Assembly: GCF_023035815.1 (NCBI RefSeq)
Contig: NZ_CP073160.1
Location: 1-28,228, forward strand
Length of the DNA stretch: 28,228 nt
Reading direction: 5' to 3'
Source of the DNA: Borrelia parkeri
GTDB lineage: Bacteria > Spirochaetota > Spirochaetia > Borreliales > Borreliaceae
Below are positions 15,871-23,419 of this stretch, piece after piece (the first letter of the stretch is position 1; every line of letters starts with the position of its first letter). A model generated the notes under the pieces. That model saw only the letters and a program-made list of their open reading frames with translations. It was not told the DNA's origin and ran no database searches. A program made the position numbers and the translations under genes.

Positions 15871-16693
15871 TTAACTTTGCTTAATATCAACTCTCAAAAT
15901 AGTATTGTCTGTTGCTAAGAGCCCACCAAGTACAAAATCAAGGTATGAATGTGCAATATCAGTTGAGTCCTTATCAATTTGTCTATTTAGAATTGGTAAC
16001 GTATATCTACTTAGTTTTAACTTTAGTAATTTTGGACTCATTGGATAAATGAGTATCTGGTTTTTTAGTAAATGACTTGTCTGTATATATACTTCTCTTC
16101 TATTATTAACAGCCTTTATGGTCTTAATAAGGAAATCTTCCCATGAAACAGTTGAAGAATAAACATTAGATGATGAGGACGTACTTGGTATTGCATATGG
16201 TTCAACAAGTTTCAAACTTGTTAATGGGTCAACTAATACCACCATAGGTGTTGAGAATTCTTTCTCCTAGCTCTAATTTTGCAAGTCCTGACTTTATTTT
16301 TTTCAAAGATCTTATCCATTTTATCTTTATTAGAAGCCTCAACTTCTTCTTTAACTTGATTTGGCATATTAAGTAGCCCGTACATATTAGGAAGTAATAC
16401 TTTTTGACTCCTACCATCTTTTTTACTGTGACAGTACCGGTTAAGATAAAATGATCGATAATCTTGATAATCTCATCACTTGTAAGCTTAAATGCTTCTT
16501 TGAAAGGCAATAAATTATTACTTACACTACCTACATAATCATTATCTTGATAAAATCCTTCAGCAGTTTGCTTTAAATGTCTAAATCTGTATTGTATTTT
16601 AAGGTAATCAAGCTTAAATAGATGTGCTTTAAAGTTAATAGTTGAGTTAGCCTTAACTCCATTTGCTAACGTTGTAGGATTTTTATTAACACA
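15871..16693 (-). pseudogene. Broken major capsid-like gene (at least three internal frame changes)
   Basis: By hand I can thread one protein of about 270 residues through different frames: CVNKNPTTLANGVKANSTIN and on to DEIIKIIDHFILTGTVTVKK; then, after a -1 step at A6 (16419-16424), DGRSQKVLLPNMYGLLNMPN; then, after an extra A in the A7 run (16297-16303), KSGLAKLELG; then, after another +1 step near 16255-16265, MVVLVDPLTSLKLVEPYAIP to the stop at 15871. The end (QILIYPMSPKLLKLKLSRYT ... VLGGLLATDNTILRVDI) resembles major capsid proteins of the DUF2184 type, and the gene stands where the capsid belongs. No start codon is found for the first segment. Two fragments are long open frames on their own (16229-16510 and 15871-16245). 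Confidence 0.65.
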
Positions 16694-17202
16694 TGCATCC
16701 CATTTGGTATGACATAAACAGTATCACTCTCTACTGAAAGCTTAACAGCACGCTTGAATGGCCATCCTTTATATGGATACTTTCCTATAATGTCAACACT
16801 ACTAGATATTGAGAGGGCATTAGAATCAATAATTTTCATCTTATCTTGAAATCCATTCTCAAAACCACTAAATAAAGCCCTATCTTCATGTTGATTCTTA
16901 GTGTATTGTCTAAGCTTTAGGATTGCATCTCTGTATTGAGTCTCAAGTGACGCTACTTGTGCAGGTGTATGTCTTTTGCTGCGGCTTTTAGGCTGACTAC
17001 TTATTCTCAATGATTCTACATCCTCTAGAGTATCTAGAGTATTTAATGTTTCTACATCTAGTGTTTTTAAAAATTCTATTTGCTCTGAATTTGCCATTTG
17101 ACTCTCTAATTCATAATCTGAATGCAAAGTATCACTGTCTTGAACTTCTTTATTACCTTTAATACCGCTAGAAGTAGTTATTTTTTCACTTACAGAACTC
17201 AT
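16666..17202 (-). CDS. Second DUF228-like protein, probably truncated
   Basis: 178 aa. The part from about residue 130 (DIIGKYPYKGWPFKRAVKLS) is homologous to the neighbouring DUF228 protein (NYPIKGYPYKRGVKLSFEGD), but the similarity ends about 15 residues later, where the neighbour has another 90. The last residues (HVLIKILQR) look like out-of-frame reading that runs into the broken capsid-like gene. The N-terminal 80 residues are acidic and repetitive (LKTLDVETLNTLDTLEDVES). The ATG overlaps the preceding stop (TAATG). Either a deletion fused two genes or a frameshift cut this one. Confidence 0.65.
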   Translation of the reverse strand: MSSVSEKITTSSGIKGNKEVQDSDTLHSDYELESQMANSEQIEFLKTLDVETLNTLDTLEDVESLRISSQPKSRSKRHTPAQVASLETQYRDAILKLRQYTKNQHEDRALFSGFENGFQDKMKIIDSNALSISSSVDIIGKYPYKGWPFKRAVKLSVESDTVYVIPNGMHVLIKILQR

Positions 17203-17765
17203 TAACTACCCTTCAATGCCCTATTTCCAAATACACTAACATTTATTATGTAGAGACTATCATTTAATTTGTATGCTTTTGATAAAGCTATTGCATTCAC
17301 TTTAGTGTTATTTGAAGTACTAGCCTTTTCAAGTTCACCATTTGTATTGAAGGACAATTTATCTCCAGCATTAATTGAAGATTGACTATCCTTTTTTACT
17401 ACTAAGTACCCTTCAAAATATTCCGTAATTGGTACTACTGTTGCCCTTTGTGTAAAATCATCTATATTAATGCATATACCAAAAAGGTCATCACCACCCC
17501 CAGCTTCAACACGAGGTTCAAAGTCACCTTCAAAAGATAACTTTACTCCTCTCTTGTATGGATATCCCTTAATTGGATAGTTAACAATTACAGTATCTGA
17601 ACTTGTACTAGTTCCACCAGAATTACTAAAATGTAAATTCTTATCTCTAAAATCAGTATTGTTACTAAAAGTAGCTAAGTCACTACTAGGATTCTTCATT
17701 AATGCTTTGATTTCTTTAAGTTTATCTTCATATTCTTTTTTAAGTTGCGTGATATTATTAGACAC
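17202..17765 (-). CDS. DUF228 protein, capsid decoration candidate
   Basis: 187 aa, Borrelia family DUF228. The start is GTG at 17765 with GGGGAGG 7 nt upstream. After a helical N-terminus the body is beta-rich: YPIKGYPYKRGVKLSFEGDF, GICINIDDFTQRATVVPITE, AGDKLSFNTNGELEKAST and SLYIINVSVFGNRAL. That layout resembles phage head-stabilising (cement) proteins such as DUF2190, and it lies between portal/DUF1357 and the capsid-like gene. The role is inferred. Confidence 0.75.
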   Translation of the reverse strand: MSNNITQLKKEYEDKLKEIKALMKNPSSDLATFSNNTDFRDKNLHFSNSGGTSTSSDTVIVNYPIKGYPYKRGVKLSFEGDFEPRVEAGGGDDLFGICINIDDFTQRATVVPITEYFEGYLVVKKDSQSSINAGDKLSFNTNGELEKASTSNNTKVNAIALSKAYKLNDSLYIINVSVFGNRALKGS

Positions 17766-17777
17766 ACTAACCTCCCC

Positions 17778-18440
17778 TTAAGCACTGCGTTTGTTTATTC
17801 TTTCGGAAGTCTGTTTTTGTTTATTTATATGAAACTGTATCATACCTTCTGTAATCTCACTTCGATTAATTGGTCTGAAATTTGGATCTGAGATTGATAT
17901 TGTCTCTCTAAATTTAACACTCCCATTTTTAGAAGAAACATCACTCATACTCACATTACGCTTTCTATGTTTTATATTCACCTTTGCCAAATCTAAAAGC
18001 TGTTCCAATATCTTTCCTTCAAGATGTTCTGTTGATTCAACCTTAGCTATAGCTTTTATCTCTTCAGGTAATACATATTTTCGAACAAGCTCTCGGCTTT
18101 GGGCTAAGAGTATCTCATCAAGTGAATATCCTTTAGAGAGTAATGCCTCTTTATTAAAGTGATTACTTAAGTATTTACTTGCAAGTGTATCAATCTCATT
18201 GATACGTGTTGCTTCCTTTAAGAGTTTATCTTGTAATAATGCACGCTCCTGAACCTCAGCAAGTTCTTTTGATACACGCTCATTAATACTTAAAGCCTTA
18301 TTATCAGATTCTTTTGTTGCTTTATACGCTTTATATTCTTCATATTCAGCAGCACTTATACTCACCATAACCGGTGTTTTACTTACTGATTCTGTATCAG
18401 TAGCGGTCTTTACAGAGTCATTTGTCTTCTCTACTTCCAT
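17778..18440 (-). CDS. DUF1357 protein, scaffold/prohead candidate
   Basis: 220 aa, Borrelia family DUF1357. It is highly charged and almost entirely helical (ISAAEYEEYKAYKATKESDN, then RVSKELAEVQERALLQDKLL), with a basic C-terminus. Capsid scaffolds are typically like this, and it lies between the portal and head genes. I see no serine-protease motif. ATG with GGAG 6 nt upstream, 1 nt after the portal stop. Confidence 0.72.
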   Translation of the reverse strand: MEVEKTNDSVKTATDTESVSKTPVMVSISAAEYEEYKAYKATKESDNKALSINERVSKELAEVQERALLQDKLLKEATRINEIDTLASKYLSNHFNKEALLSKGYSLDEILLAQSRELVRKYVLPEEIKAIAKVESTEHLEGKILEQLLDLAKVNIKHRKRNVSMSDVSSKNGSVKFRETISISDPNFRPINRSEITEGMIQFHINKQKQTSERINKRSA

Positions 18441-18441
18441 A

Positions 18442-19659
18442 TTAATCTCCTTTTATTTTTATAAATAATCTGTCTTGTAAATTTGCCTTATCAACTGTAC
18501 TTAAGGCAGGATGTAGCATTAAAGCTACATACTTGTCATACATTTCAAGTAATCTCATATCTCTCTCTATTTTTTCTTCTTCACTTAGCACATACAGTGA
18601 ATTAAAATGCATCTTAAGATTGAAATACTTAACAAGTTTACTATTAATAGTAACTTCAATTTGTTCTTGAACACTTTTTAAAAAGTCATAATAATTAGAC
18701 CTATCCCCTTTCCCATCATTTCCAAGCCCCTTGGTTTGCTCATTAAAACTTCTAGTTAATGGCTCTTTTGTGTCAGCACCTATCTTTGCCTTTACTAAGG
18801 TTAATGCTTCCTTTAAATAGGTTAAATCATACTTAATAACCTCCAGTGAAGCATCTGGTGTTCCACTGTAAAAAATACCATTATTATTTAAGTTAGATTT
18901 AAGCCGTGTAAGCTCTCGCTCTAAATCGCTATTTACACTCTTAAATGTGCTTATATGATTTTGATTTTCATCTACATTGCTTTTAAACAGGTTAGAAAAT
19001 ATACTTGGCTTATAATTAACGCCCTTAGTTAAAAGCTCTAATGAAGTCGTAACATCACTCAGTGCATCTTGTAATGCTACTAATGATTCATCCTTGTAAA
19101 ATAAAAAGTTATGTTGCTCTATTCTCCTCTCTATTTCTTTATATATTTGTTCAAAAAGATATATATTAAGCAAAAAGCTTTGCGTATAACATGGACTGTA
19201 GGCTTTAAGTATATAATCATAATTAGAGTGTATGATTACCCTACTCTTATGAATCTTCAACTCTCTATAAGATATCTTCTCATCTGTATTTATTTTGAAA
19301 GTGTATGTTATATAATTAAAGTCAGGCCCCTCATCACGAACATTGTTATAGTCAAGATACATAAACCCAATAGGAAGTTCTAGGTTCACGCTTAAGTGTA
19401 AATCTTCCAGCACGTCAGCAGTTTTAACTAAAATGTATCCAACACCATTAAAACGGTAACTAATTAAACACTGCAATAACGCTTCTTTCAACTCTATTTT
19501 TAAGGTTTCTAAAGCATCATTAACATTAAAAGCAGTATCAATACTATTTAAGGTAATTCCATTCTTAAGAGTGTCCTCTGCTACATTTGAAATGTAGTTT
19601 CTAAAAAATATTGAGTAACGGTATAAGTCTCTTGCGTTTATATTGCTATTTGAAATCAT
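18442..19659 (-). CDS. Phage portal protein (DUF1073-like)
   Basis: 405 aa from ATG 19659 (MISNSNINARDLYRYSIFFR). A reading from 19737 adds 26 hydrophobic residues with no match to the family start. The segments NYISNVAEDTLKNGITLNSI, FNGVGYILVKTADVLEDLHL, then AKIGADTKEPLTRSFNEQTK and GNDGKGDRSNYYDFLKSVQE are the hallmarks of DUF1073 portal proteins, which form the dodecameric ring through which DNA enters the head. Automatic annotation sometimes labels this family anti-CBASS Acb1, which would be misleading here. It follows bdr after a terminator. Confidence 0.85.
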   Translation of the reverse strand: MISNSNINARDLYRYSIFFRNYISNVAEDTLKNGITLNSIDTAFNVNDALETLKIELKEALLQCLISYRFNGVGYILVKTADVLEDLHLSVNLELPIGFMYLDYNNVRDEGPDFNYITYTFKINTDEKISYRELKIHKSRVIIHSNYDYILKAYSPCYTQSFLLNIYLFEQIYKEIERRIEQHNFLFYKDESLVALQDALSDVTTSLELLTKGVNYKPSIFSNLFKSNVDENQNHISTFKSVNSDLERELTRLKSNLNNNGIFYSGTPDASLEVIKYDLTYLKEALTLVKAKIGADTKEPLTRSFNEQTKGLGNDGKGDRSNYYDFLKSVQEQIEVTINSKLVKYFNLKMHFNSLYVLSEEEKIERDMRLLEMYDKYVALMLHPALSTVDKANLQDRLFIKIKGD

Positions 19660-19704
19660 GATATCTTTAACTTTTAACCATAAATATATGGAGAAAATAT
19701 AACG

Positions 19705-19730
19705 CAACAATTGACAAAAACTAATTGTTT
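19705..19730. promoter_or_regulatory. Possible operator/promoter upstream of portal
   Basis: An inverted repeat with 7-bp arms AACAATT (19706-19712) and AATTGTT (19723-19729) lies 46 bp upstream of the portal ATG. A TATATT -10-like hexamer follows it on the minus strand. It could restart transcription of the structural genes after the bdr terminator. No convincing -35 is seen. Confidence 0.3.
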
Positions 19731-19769
19731 CTAACAAAATTTAAATAATTTTTGTAAAAAAATGACTAA

Positions 19770-19796
19770 AAAAAATAATTGACAGAAAGTCAATTA
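19770..19796 (-). terminator. Intrinsic terminator after bdr
   Basis: On the minus strand an 8-bp stem (TAATTGAC / GTCAATTA, 19776-19796) with a 5-nt loop is followed directly by a run of eight T. It lies 28 nt beyond the bdr stop, inside the late gene row. Confidence 0.6.
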
Positions 19797-19823
19797 AATA
19801 AGGGGGGCTTTAGATAAATAAAT

Positions 19824-20390
19824 TTACTTTACTAATAATGACATTAATGCTAAAAATATTCCTATATTAAGAGTAATAAGAGTACCAAACATCCAACCAT
19901 GAAGTCTTAATGTACTCTTAAGTTCAGATGCAGTTTTATCAAGTTTACTATCAAGCTCCATTTTGTTAACATCAATCTTAGTATCAAGTTCATTAAATTT
20001 GGTATCAATTTTAGTGTTAAGATTATTTTCAACTGTATCTATTTTGTTATCAAGTTCATTAAATTTGTTATCAATCTTGTTATCAAGTTCAATTTTGACA
20101 GATTTAATCTCAGATTGTAAAAGAGCTTCGACTTTTTCAAGTTTAAGGTTAAAGTTATTCTCAACAGTATCTATTTTGGTATTAAGTTCATCCTTAACAC
20201 TACTAATCCCATCTTCTAAATGTTTCAACTTTATATCAAAGTTTTCTTTTAAGAATTCAATATCTTTGTAAGTCAGTTCATTTTTATAATATCTGTAAGA
20301 CAGATCAATAGCGATATCTCTCTTAATACCGGCTTTAGTAAGTTCAGCTATAACCATTTGTTGAGTAATAACAGGTTGAGCAAGTCCCAT
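19824..20390 (-). CDS. bdr: Bdr family repeat protein
   Basis: 188 aa. The conserved Bdr N-terminus (MGLAQPVITQQMVIAELTKA) is followed by a coiled-coil tract of tandem 11-22-residue units (NKIDNKFNELDNKIDTVENN and variants, about residues 60-150) and a C-terminal transmembrane helix (TLITLNIGIFLALMSLLV). Bdr proteins are inner-membrane-anchored Borrelia proteins of unknown function; repeat number varies between copies. It has AAGGAG before the ATG, its own TATAAT and a terminator. In B. burgdorferi cp32 plasmids bdr lies beside the maintenance genes, whereas here it sits between terminase and portal. Confidence 0.93.
   Translation of the reverse strand: MGLAQPVITQQMVIAELTKAGIKRDIAIDLSYRYYKNELTYKDIEFLKENFDIKLKHLEDGISSVKDELNTKIDTVENNFNLKLEKVEALLQSEIKSVKIELDNKIDNKFNELDNKIDTVENNLNTKIDTKFNELDTKIDVNKMELDSKLDKTASELKSTLRLHGWMFGTLITLNIGIFLALMSLLVK
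19960..20190. repeat. Degenerate tandem repeats in bdr
   Basis: The DNA encoding the Bdr coiled coil contains repeated units built around the words AAGTTCATTAAATTTG and TTTTGTTATCAAG or close variants (for example near 19983-20100). Such repeats allow unit gain and loss by slippage or recombination with other bdr copies in the cell. Confidence 0.7.
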
Positions 20391-20411
20391 AAAAACACTC
20401 CTTATGTAATT

Positions 20412-20440
20412 ATTATATAATATTTTAAGTGTTATAGGAA
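20412..20440 (-). promoter_or_regulatory. Possible bdr promoter
   Basis: On the minus strand TTCCTA (20435-20440), a 17-bp spacer and TATAAT (20412-20417) lie 22 bp before the bdr start and partly inside the end of the terminase gene. The -10 is perfect, the -35 weak. Confidence 0.45.
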
Positions 20441-21784
20441 CCTTATTTTAGTAAAATGTGCTTTAAGAGAACGAGCACCCAAAGTCAATAACATATATGA
20501 TGCTGACAGGCTATCTAATGAATCATCATCACTCTTACCATCTCCTTTATACTTATAAATATCAGATATAGCTGACTTACTTGAATAATCCATAATACTA
20601 AGTTTAGATGTTGCAAATGGCTCTATTAACGTAGCAATTCTAGTAAATTTATTACTTATAGGTTTAATTGGAGCAATTTTAAAATTATGACTCATACCCG
20701 CTCTAAGTTTAAGAAACGTTTTAGTCACATTCCCATGCCCAGAAATATCATCCCTATCTTCAACATATAGTTTGTGTACATTAAGATTTGTAAGTATAGT
20801 TTTAATTGTATTTAACATCTTAGGATCACCTACTGGTAACTTTTCTTGAAATATAAACGCATAATAACTTTGATCTACTCGCTCTAGAACACAAATAGCT
20901 GTATTATCTCCTCCAATACTGTATGCAGGATCTAAATATGCTATTGGGGAGATAAATTCATGCTTACTTGTAAGATTAACATTAGTAAATATCGCATCAC
21001 AGGATGCGACCCATTCTCCAAGTAGTACCCTTGCTTTATATGTTGGAATGTCCCTGTAAATTTTTTCTTGGGTTTTAATAAATTCCGCGGGTATTAATTC
21101 ATTATCATATGTTGTAAAGTTATATGTAGAGTAAATTTCTGTATTATCAATATAATCTGTTTTAAAAAAATGCTCCGGGCTGTCAGGATTGGTATCAAAT
21201 ATAATGGTTTGCATTCCTACTCTAAGCCTTTTTAAACATTCTATTAATGTTTCCTTATGCAGTGTTGTTGCTTCATTAACGTAAATAAGCGCTGAATTAG
21301 AGCCTCTAAACCTCTCAAAATCACTTGCCCTATCTCCTCCATACAAATTAACTCTTAGCGAGTCTATTTCAAAATATGATGTATTAGAAAATTTTGGCCT
21401 AAAGGGGATCTTAAGCATACTAGCAATATCTTCTAACTCACTCATAACATTAACCTCTAATGATTTTTGGGAATTTCCTATTATAAAATTATTAGTATTT
21501 TTTTTATACACATTCCTATTTGTAAGCAGTATTTTTAAGAATAGATAACATGCTAGAAATGTTTTACCACTAGCAATACCACCTGATAGGATTATTTTAG
21601 TTTGTCTATGTTTTTCAATAGATTTAAGTACTTCTCGTTGCTTTGTAGTTAAGTGTCTCTCCTCAAACCCTTTAAAATCAACCTCCAATGCTTTCGGTTT
21701 AATAAAATCCATTATATCAATACCAAAATCACGCTTGTACTCTCGCTCCATTTCTTTAAATATAGGTAGTTTATATATATCCAT
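20432..21784 (-). CDS. terL: Phage terminase large subunit (PBSX family)
   Basis: 450 aa from ATG 21784, which has AAAGGA 7 nt upstream; the ATG 6 nt earlier is too close to that site. ATPase domain: Walker A LSGGIASGKT near residue 68-77, Walker B ALIYVNEA near 167-174, coupling motif FDTNP near 198. Nuclease domain: AYLDPAYSIGGDNTA near 284-298 (first Asp), LYVEDRD near 341 and DDDSLDSLS near the C-terminus, the three acidic clusters of the RNase-H-like fold. It packages DNA into proheads by headful or site-specific cutting. It follows its small subunit directly. Confidence 0.93.
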   Translation of the reverse strand: MDIYKLPIFKEMEREYKRDFGIDIMDFIKPKALEVDFKGFEERHLTTKQREVLKSIEKHRQTKIILSGGIASGKTFLACYLFLKILLTNRNVYKKNTNNFIIGNSQKSLEVNVMSELEDIASMLKIPFRPKFSNTSYFEIDSLRVNLYGGDRASDFERFRGSNSALIYVNEATTLHKETLIECLKRLRVGMQTIIFDTNPDSPEHFFKTDYIDNTEIYSTYNFTTYDNELIPAEFIKTQEKIYRDIPTYKARVLLGEWVASCDAIFTNVNLTSKHEFISPIAYLDPAYSIGGDNTAICVLERVDQSYYAFIFQEKLPVGDPKMLNTIKTILTNLNVHKLYVEDRDDISGHGNVTKTFLKLRAGMSHNFKIAPIKPISNKFTRIATLIEPFATSKLSIMDYSSKSAISDIYKYKGDGKSDDDSLDSLSASYMLLTLGARSLKAHFTKIRFL

Positions 21785-21795
21785 TACCATGTCCT

Positions 21796-22362
21796 TTAAA
21801 TTTGTAATTTAGAGCGCACATCTGTATCAGTAGCTTTAAGCTTTAGCATTGTCTTGTAACATAGTGACATCTTCTTAAGTTCTCTCTCCCTTTTAAGCTC
21901 ATCGAGTTTAAGTTTTAACTCTTCAAGCTCACGACTTTCTTCTTCTGAATGTGCTACTTTTTTATTTAAAGTCTTCTTATAAAGATTGCTAATTTGAGAC
22001 TCTAATTCTTCTATTTTGTAATTATGAGTTTTAAGTTCTAACTCTAAATACCTACTAAATGAATTTATAAATTCTAGTCCCAACATACTTTTAGCCATAC
22101 TAAACTGACTCTTAAGATCACGTGCTTGGGCCCTACTTTGTGATGCATGAAATAAGATATTCTTCAAAGTATCTTCACGAATAGTAAGCTTAGCAGCACC
22201 AGTAATATACTCAGGGTCATCTTTAATCTCTTCCCATTTGCGTCGCATCTTTCCTACATTAACACGACTAACTCCAAGCTCTTTTGCAATACTAGCGTCA
22301 TTAAGTTTTCCTTCTCTAAAATACACAACATAATCATCTAATGATTTCTTTACCCTACTCAT
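21796..22362 (-). CDS. terS: DUF603 protein, probable terminase small subunit
   Basis: 188 aa, Borrelia family DUF603. The N-terminal 35 residues form a clear helix-turn-helix (LNDASIAKELGVSRVNVGKM), and the rest is a long charged coiled coil (about residues 110-165), the usual build of terminase small subunits that recognise packaging sites and multimerise. It is the first gene of the late operon and lies 11 nt before terL. The ATG has AAAAGG only 1 nt upstream, so the start may be imperfectly assigned. A regulatory DNA-binding role is the alternative. Confidence 0.8.
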   Translation of the reverse strand: MSRVKKSLDDYVVYFREGKLNDASIAKELGVSRVNVGKMRRKWEEIKDDPEYITGAAKLTIREDTLKNILFHASQSRAQARDLKSQFSMAKSMLGLEFINSFSRYLELELKTHNYKIEELESQISNLYKKTLNKKVAHSEEESRELEELKLKLDELKRERELKKMSLCYKTMLKLKATDTDVRSKLQI

Positions 22363-22528
22363 ACCTTTTAATATAAGTTAACTAATAGGTTAACAAAAAT
22401 ATATTTAACATAAAATTTATAACAAAACAATAAATTTTACAAAAACAATTAATACTTATAACTACATGCACATTCAAGATGTGTAAATAGAGATATATTT
22501 TTAAATCAAAAAAGATAAGGGGATTTAT
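22363..22528. promoter_or_regulatory. Divergent control region between terS and mlp
   Basis: 166 bp between the start of the late operon (-) and mlp (+), more than 75% A+T. Near the terS start lies a symmetrical element, GTTAAC-6 nt-GTTAAC (22377-22394), a candidate operator for late genes. I cannot pick a single convincing promoter by eye on either strand; several TATAAA-like hexamers occur. Confidence 0.45.
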
Positions 22529-22954
22529 ATGAATAAAATTAATTTTATTTTGGTATTGGCACTACTAATTAGTAGTTGTGAATATGAGCATAGAAATGCT
22601 ACACCTAAGAGTAGAGTTAAAAGAAATTTAGAAGAACAAGAAGAAGTACAAAAAACACCTGAAGAAGTGTTAAGAGAAAAATTAAATGAAACTCAAAAAA
22701 CAAATCTAGATTTTTTAAAACAAGCTTTGGGTAATGATGATCTTTTTAACAAATTTTTAAATCATGATGAATCTAAAATAAAGGAAGCCCTTGAACATAT
22801 AAATACTGAACTTGAAAAATGTAATGGAAATGATGGGGGTAAAAGCACTTTTAAAACCGTTGTACAAGGATATTTTAGTAAAATGGATGAAAGTACGCTC
22901 AATGGTTTTAAAGAAGGAGCAACAAGCACTTGTCAAGTAGGAGCAGGTGGTTAA
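22529..22954 (+). CDS. mlp: Mlp family lipoprotein
   Basis: 141 aa. Signal peptide MNKINFILVLALLISSC with lipidation expected at Cys17, then a charged linker and the Mlp core (LNETQKTNLDFLKQALGNDD, DESKIKEALEHINTELEKCN, GYFSKMDESTLNGFKEGATS). Mlp (multicopy 2.9-type) proteins are surface-exposed lipoproteins carried by cp32-type plasmids and expressed during infection; function unknown. AGGGG lies 7 nt before the ATG. It is a lone cargo gene on the strand opposite to the late operon. Confidence 0.9.
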   Translation: MNKINFILVLALLISSCEYEHRNATPKSRVKRNLEEQEEVQKTPEEVLREKLNETQKTNLDFLKQALGNDDLFNKFLNHDESKIKEALEHINTELEKCNGNDGGKSTFKTVVQGYFSKMDESTLNGFKEGATSTCQVGAGG

Positions 22955-23336
22955 AGAACCTCTCATAATCAAAAAGTTAAGAAATAATATTTAAGAAAGA
23001 GAGATTTAAGAGAAAAAGGCAACAAATATCCTAGATAAAAAAGCATGAAAAAGAATAAATTAAACTCGTTATAAAAATGGTAAGAGTAACTATAAAAGTA
23101 AACCTTTGGTTAACAGAAAGAGTAAAGTTAAATTTTCAAGAACAATATGTCTCATTGCAAAATGGAAAGCCACTAAATAGACAAATAAAGTCTACGGAGA
23201 GTAAAATTTGAAGTATTTGTTAAGGTTAGGTTAAAGTATTCTAGATATATTAACCAAATATGTTAAAAAATACCCTCTCTATTTATATAAATAACCTTAG
23301 ATGAGATATTTCACTTGCAATGGAGACCTTTCAAAA

Positions 23337-23366
23337 TTGACTCTACCTTTAAGTATTTGCTAATAT
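23337..23366 (+). promoter_or_regulatory. Promoter of the tyrosine recombinase gene
   Basis: TTGACT (23337-23342), an 18-bp spacer and TGC-TAATAT (23361-23366), an extended -10. The leader to the ATG is about 45 nt. The -10 lies inside a 15-nt word that recurs after the gene. Confidence 0.55.
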
Positions 23367-23370
23367 TTTT
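23356..23370 (+). repeat. 15-nt direct repeat flanking the recombinase, left copy
   Basis: TTTGCTAATATTTTT here and again at 24188-24202, 9 nt after the recombinase stop. The left copy overlaps the -10 of the recombinase promoter. Confidence 0.5.
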
Positions 23371-23419
23371 ATAACTAATTATATCTATTTTTAAACTATT
23401 TAGTTAACTTTTAAATTAT

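Larger units (their letters stand above)
22955..23419. other. Intergenic region between mlp and the tyrosine recombinase
   Basis: 465 bp with no convincing gene. A 44-codon frame (23077-23211, beginning MVRVTIKVNLWLTERVKLNF) lacks a ribosome binding site and is not recognised; it may be a remnant. No terminator hairpin with a T-run is obvious after mlp. The right end holds the promoter of the recombinase. Confidence 0.5.

Noticed and set aside
18442..19659. Anti-CBASS nuclease (Acb1) label for the portal protein
   Set aside because: The sequence pattern and the position after terminase are those of DUF1073 portals; the Acb1 label arises from name transfer in automatic annotation.
19963..20271. 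Plus-strand open frame of 102 aa opposite bdr
   Set aside because: The low-complexity Ser/Leu/Ile repeat is the antisense of the Bdr coiled-coil repeats.
23077..23211. 44-aa open frame between mlp and the recombinase
   Set aside because: No Shine-Dalgarno sequence, not recognised, and an open frame of this size is weak evidence. Kept only as a note on the intergenic region.
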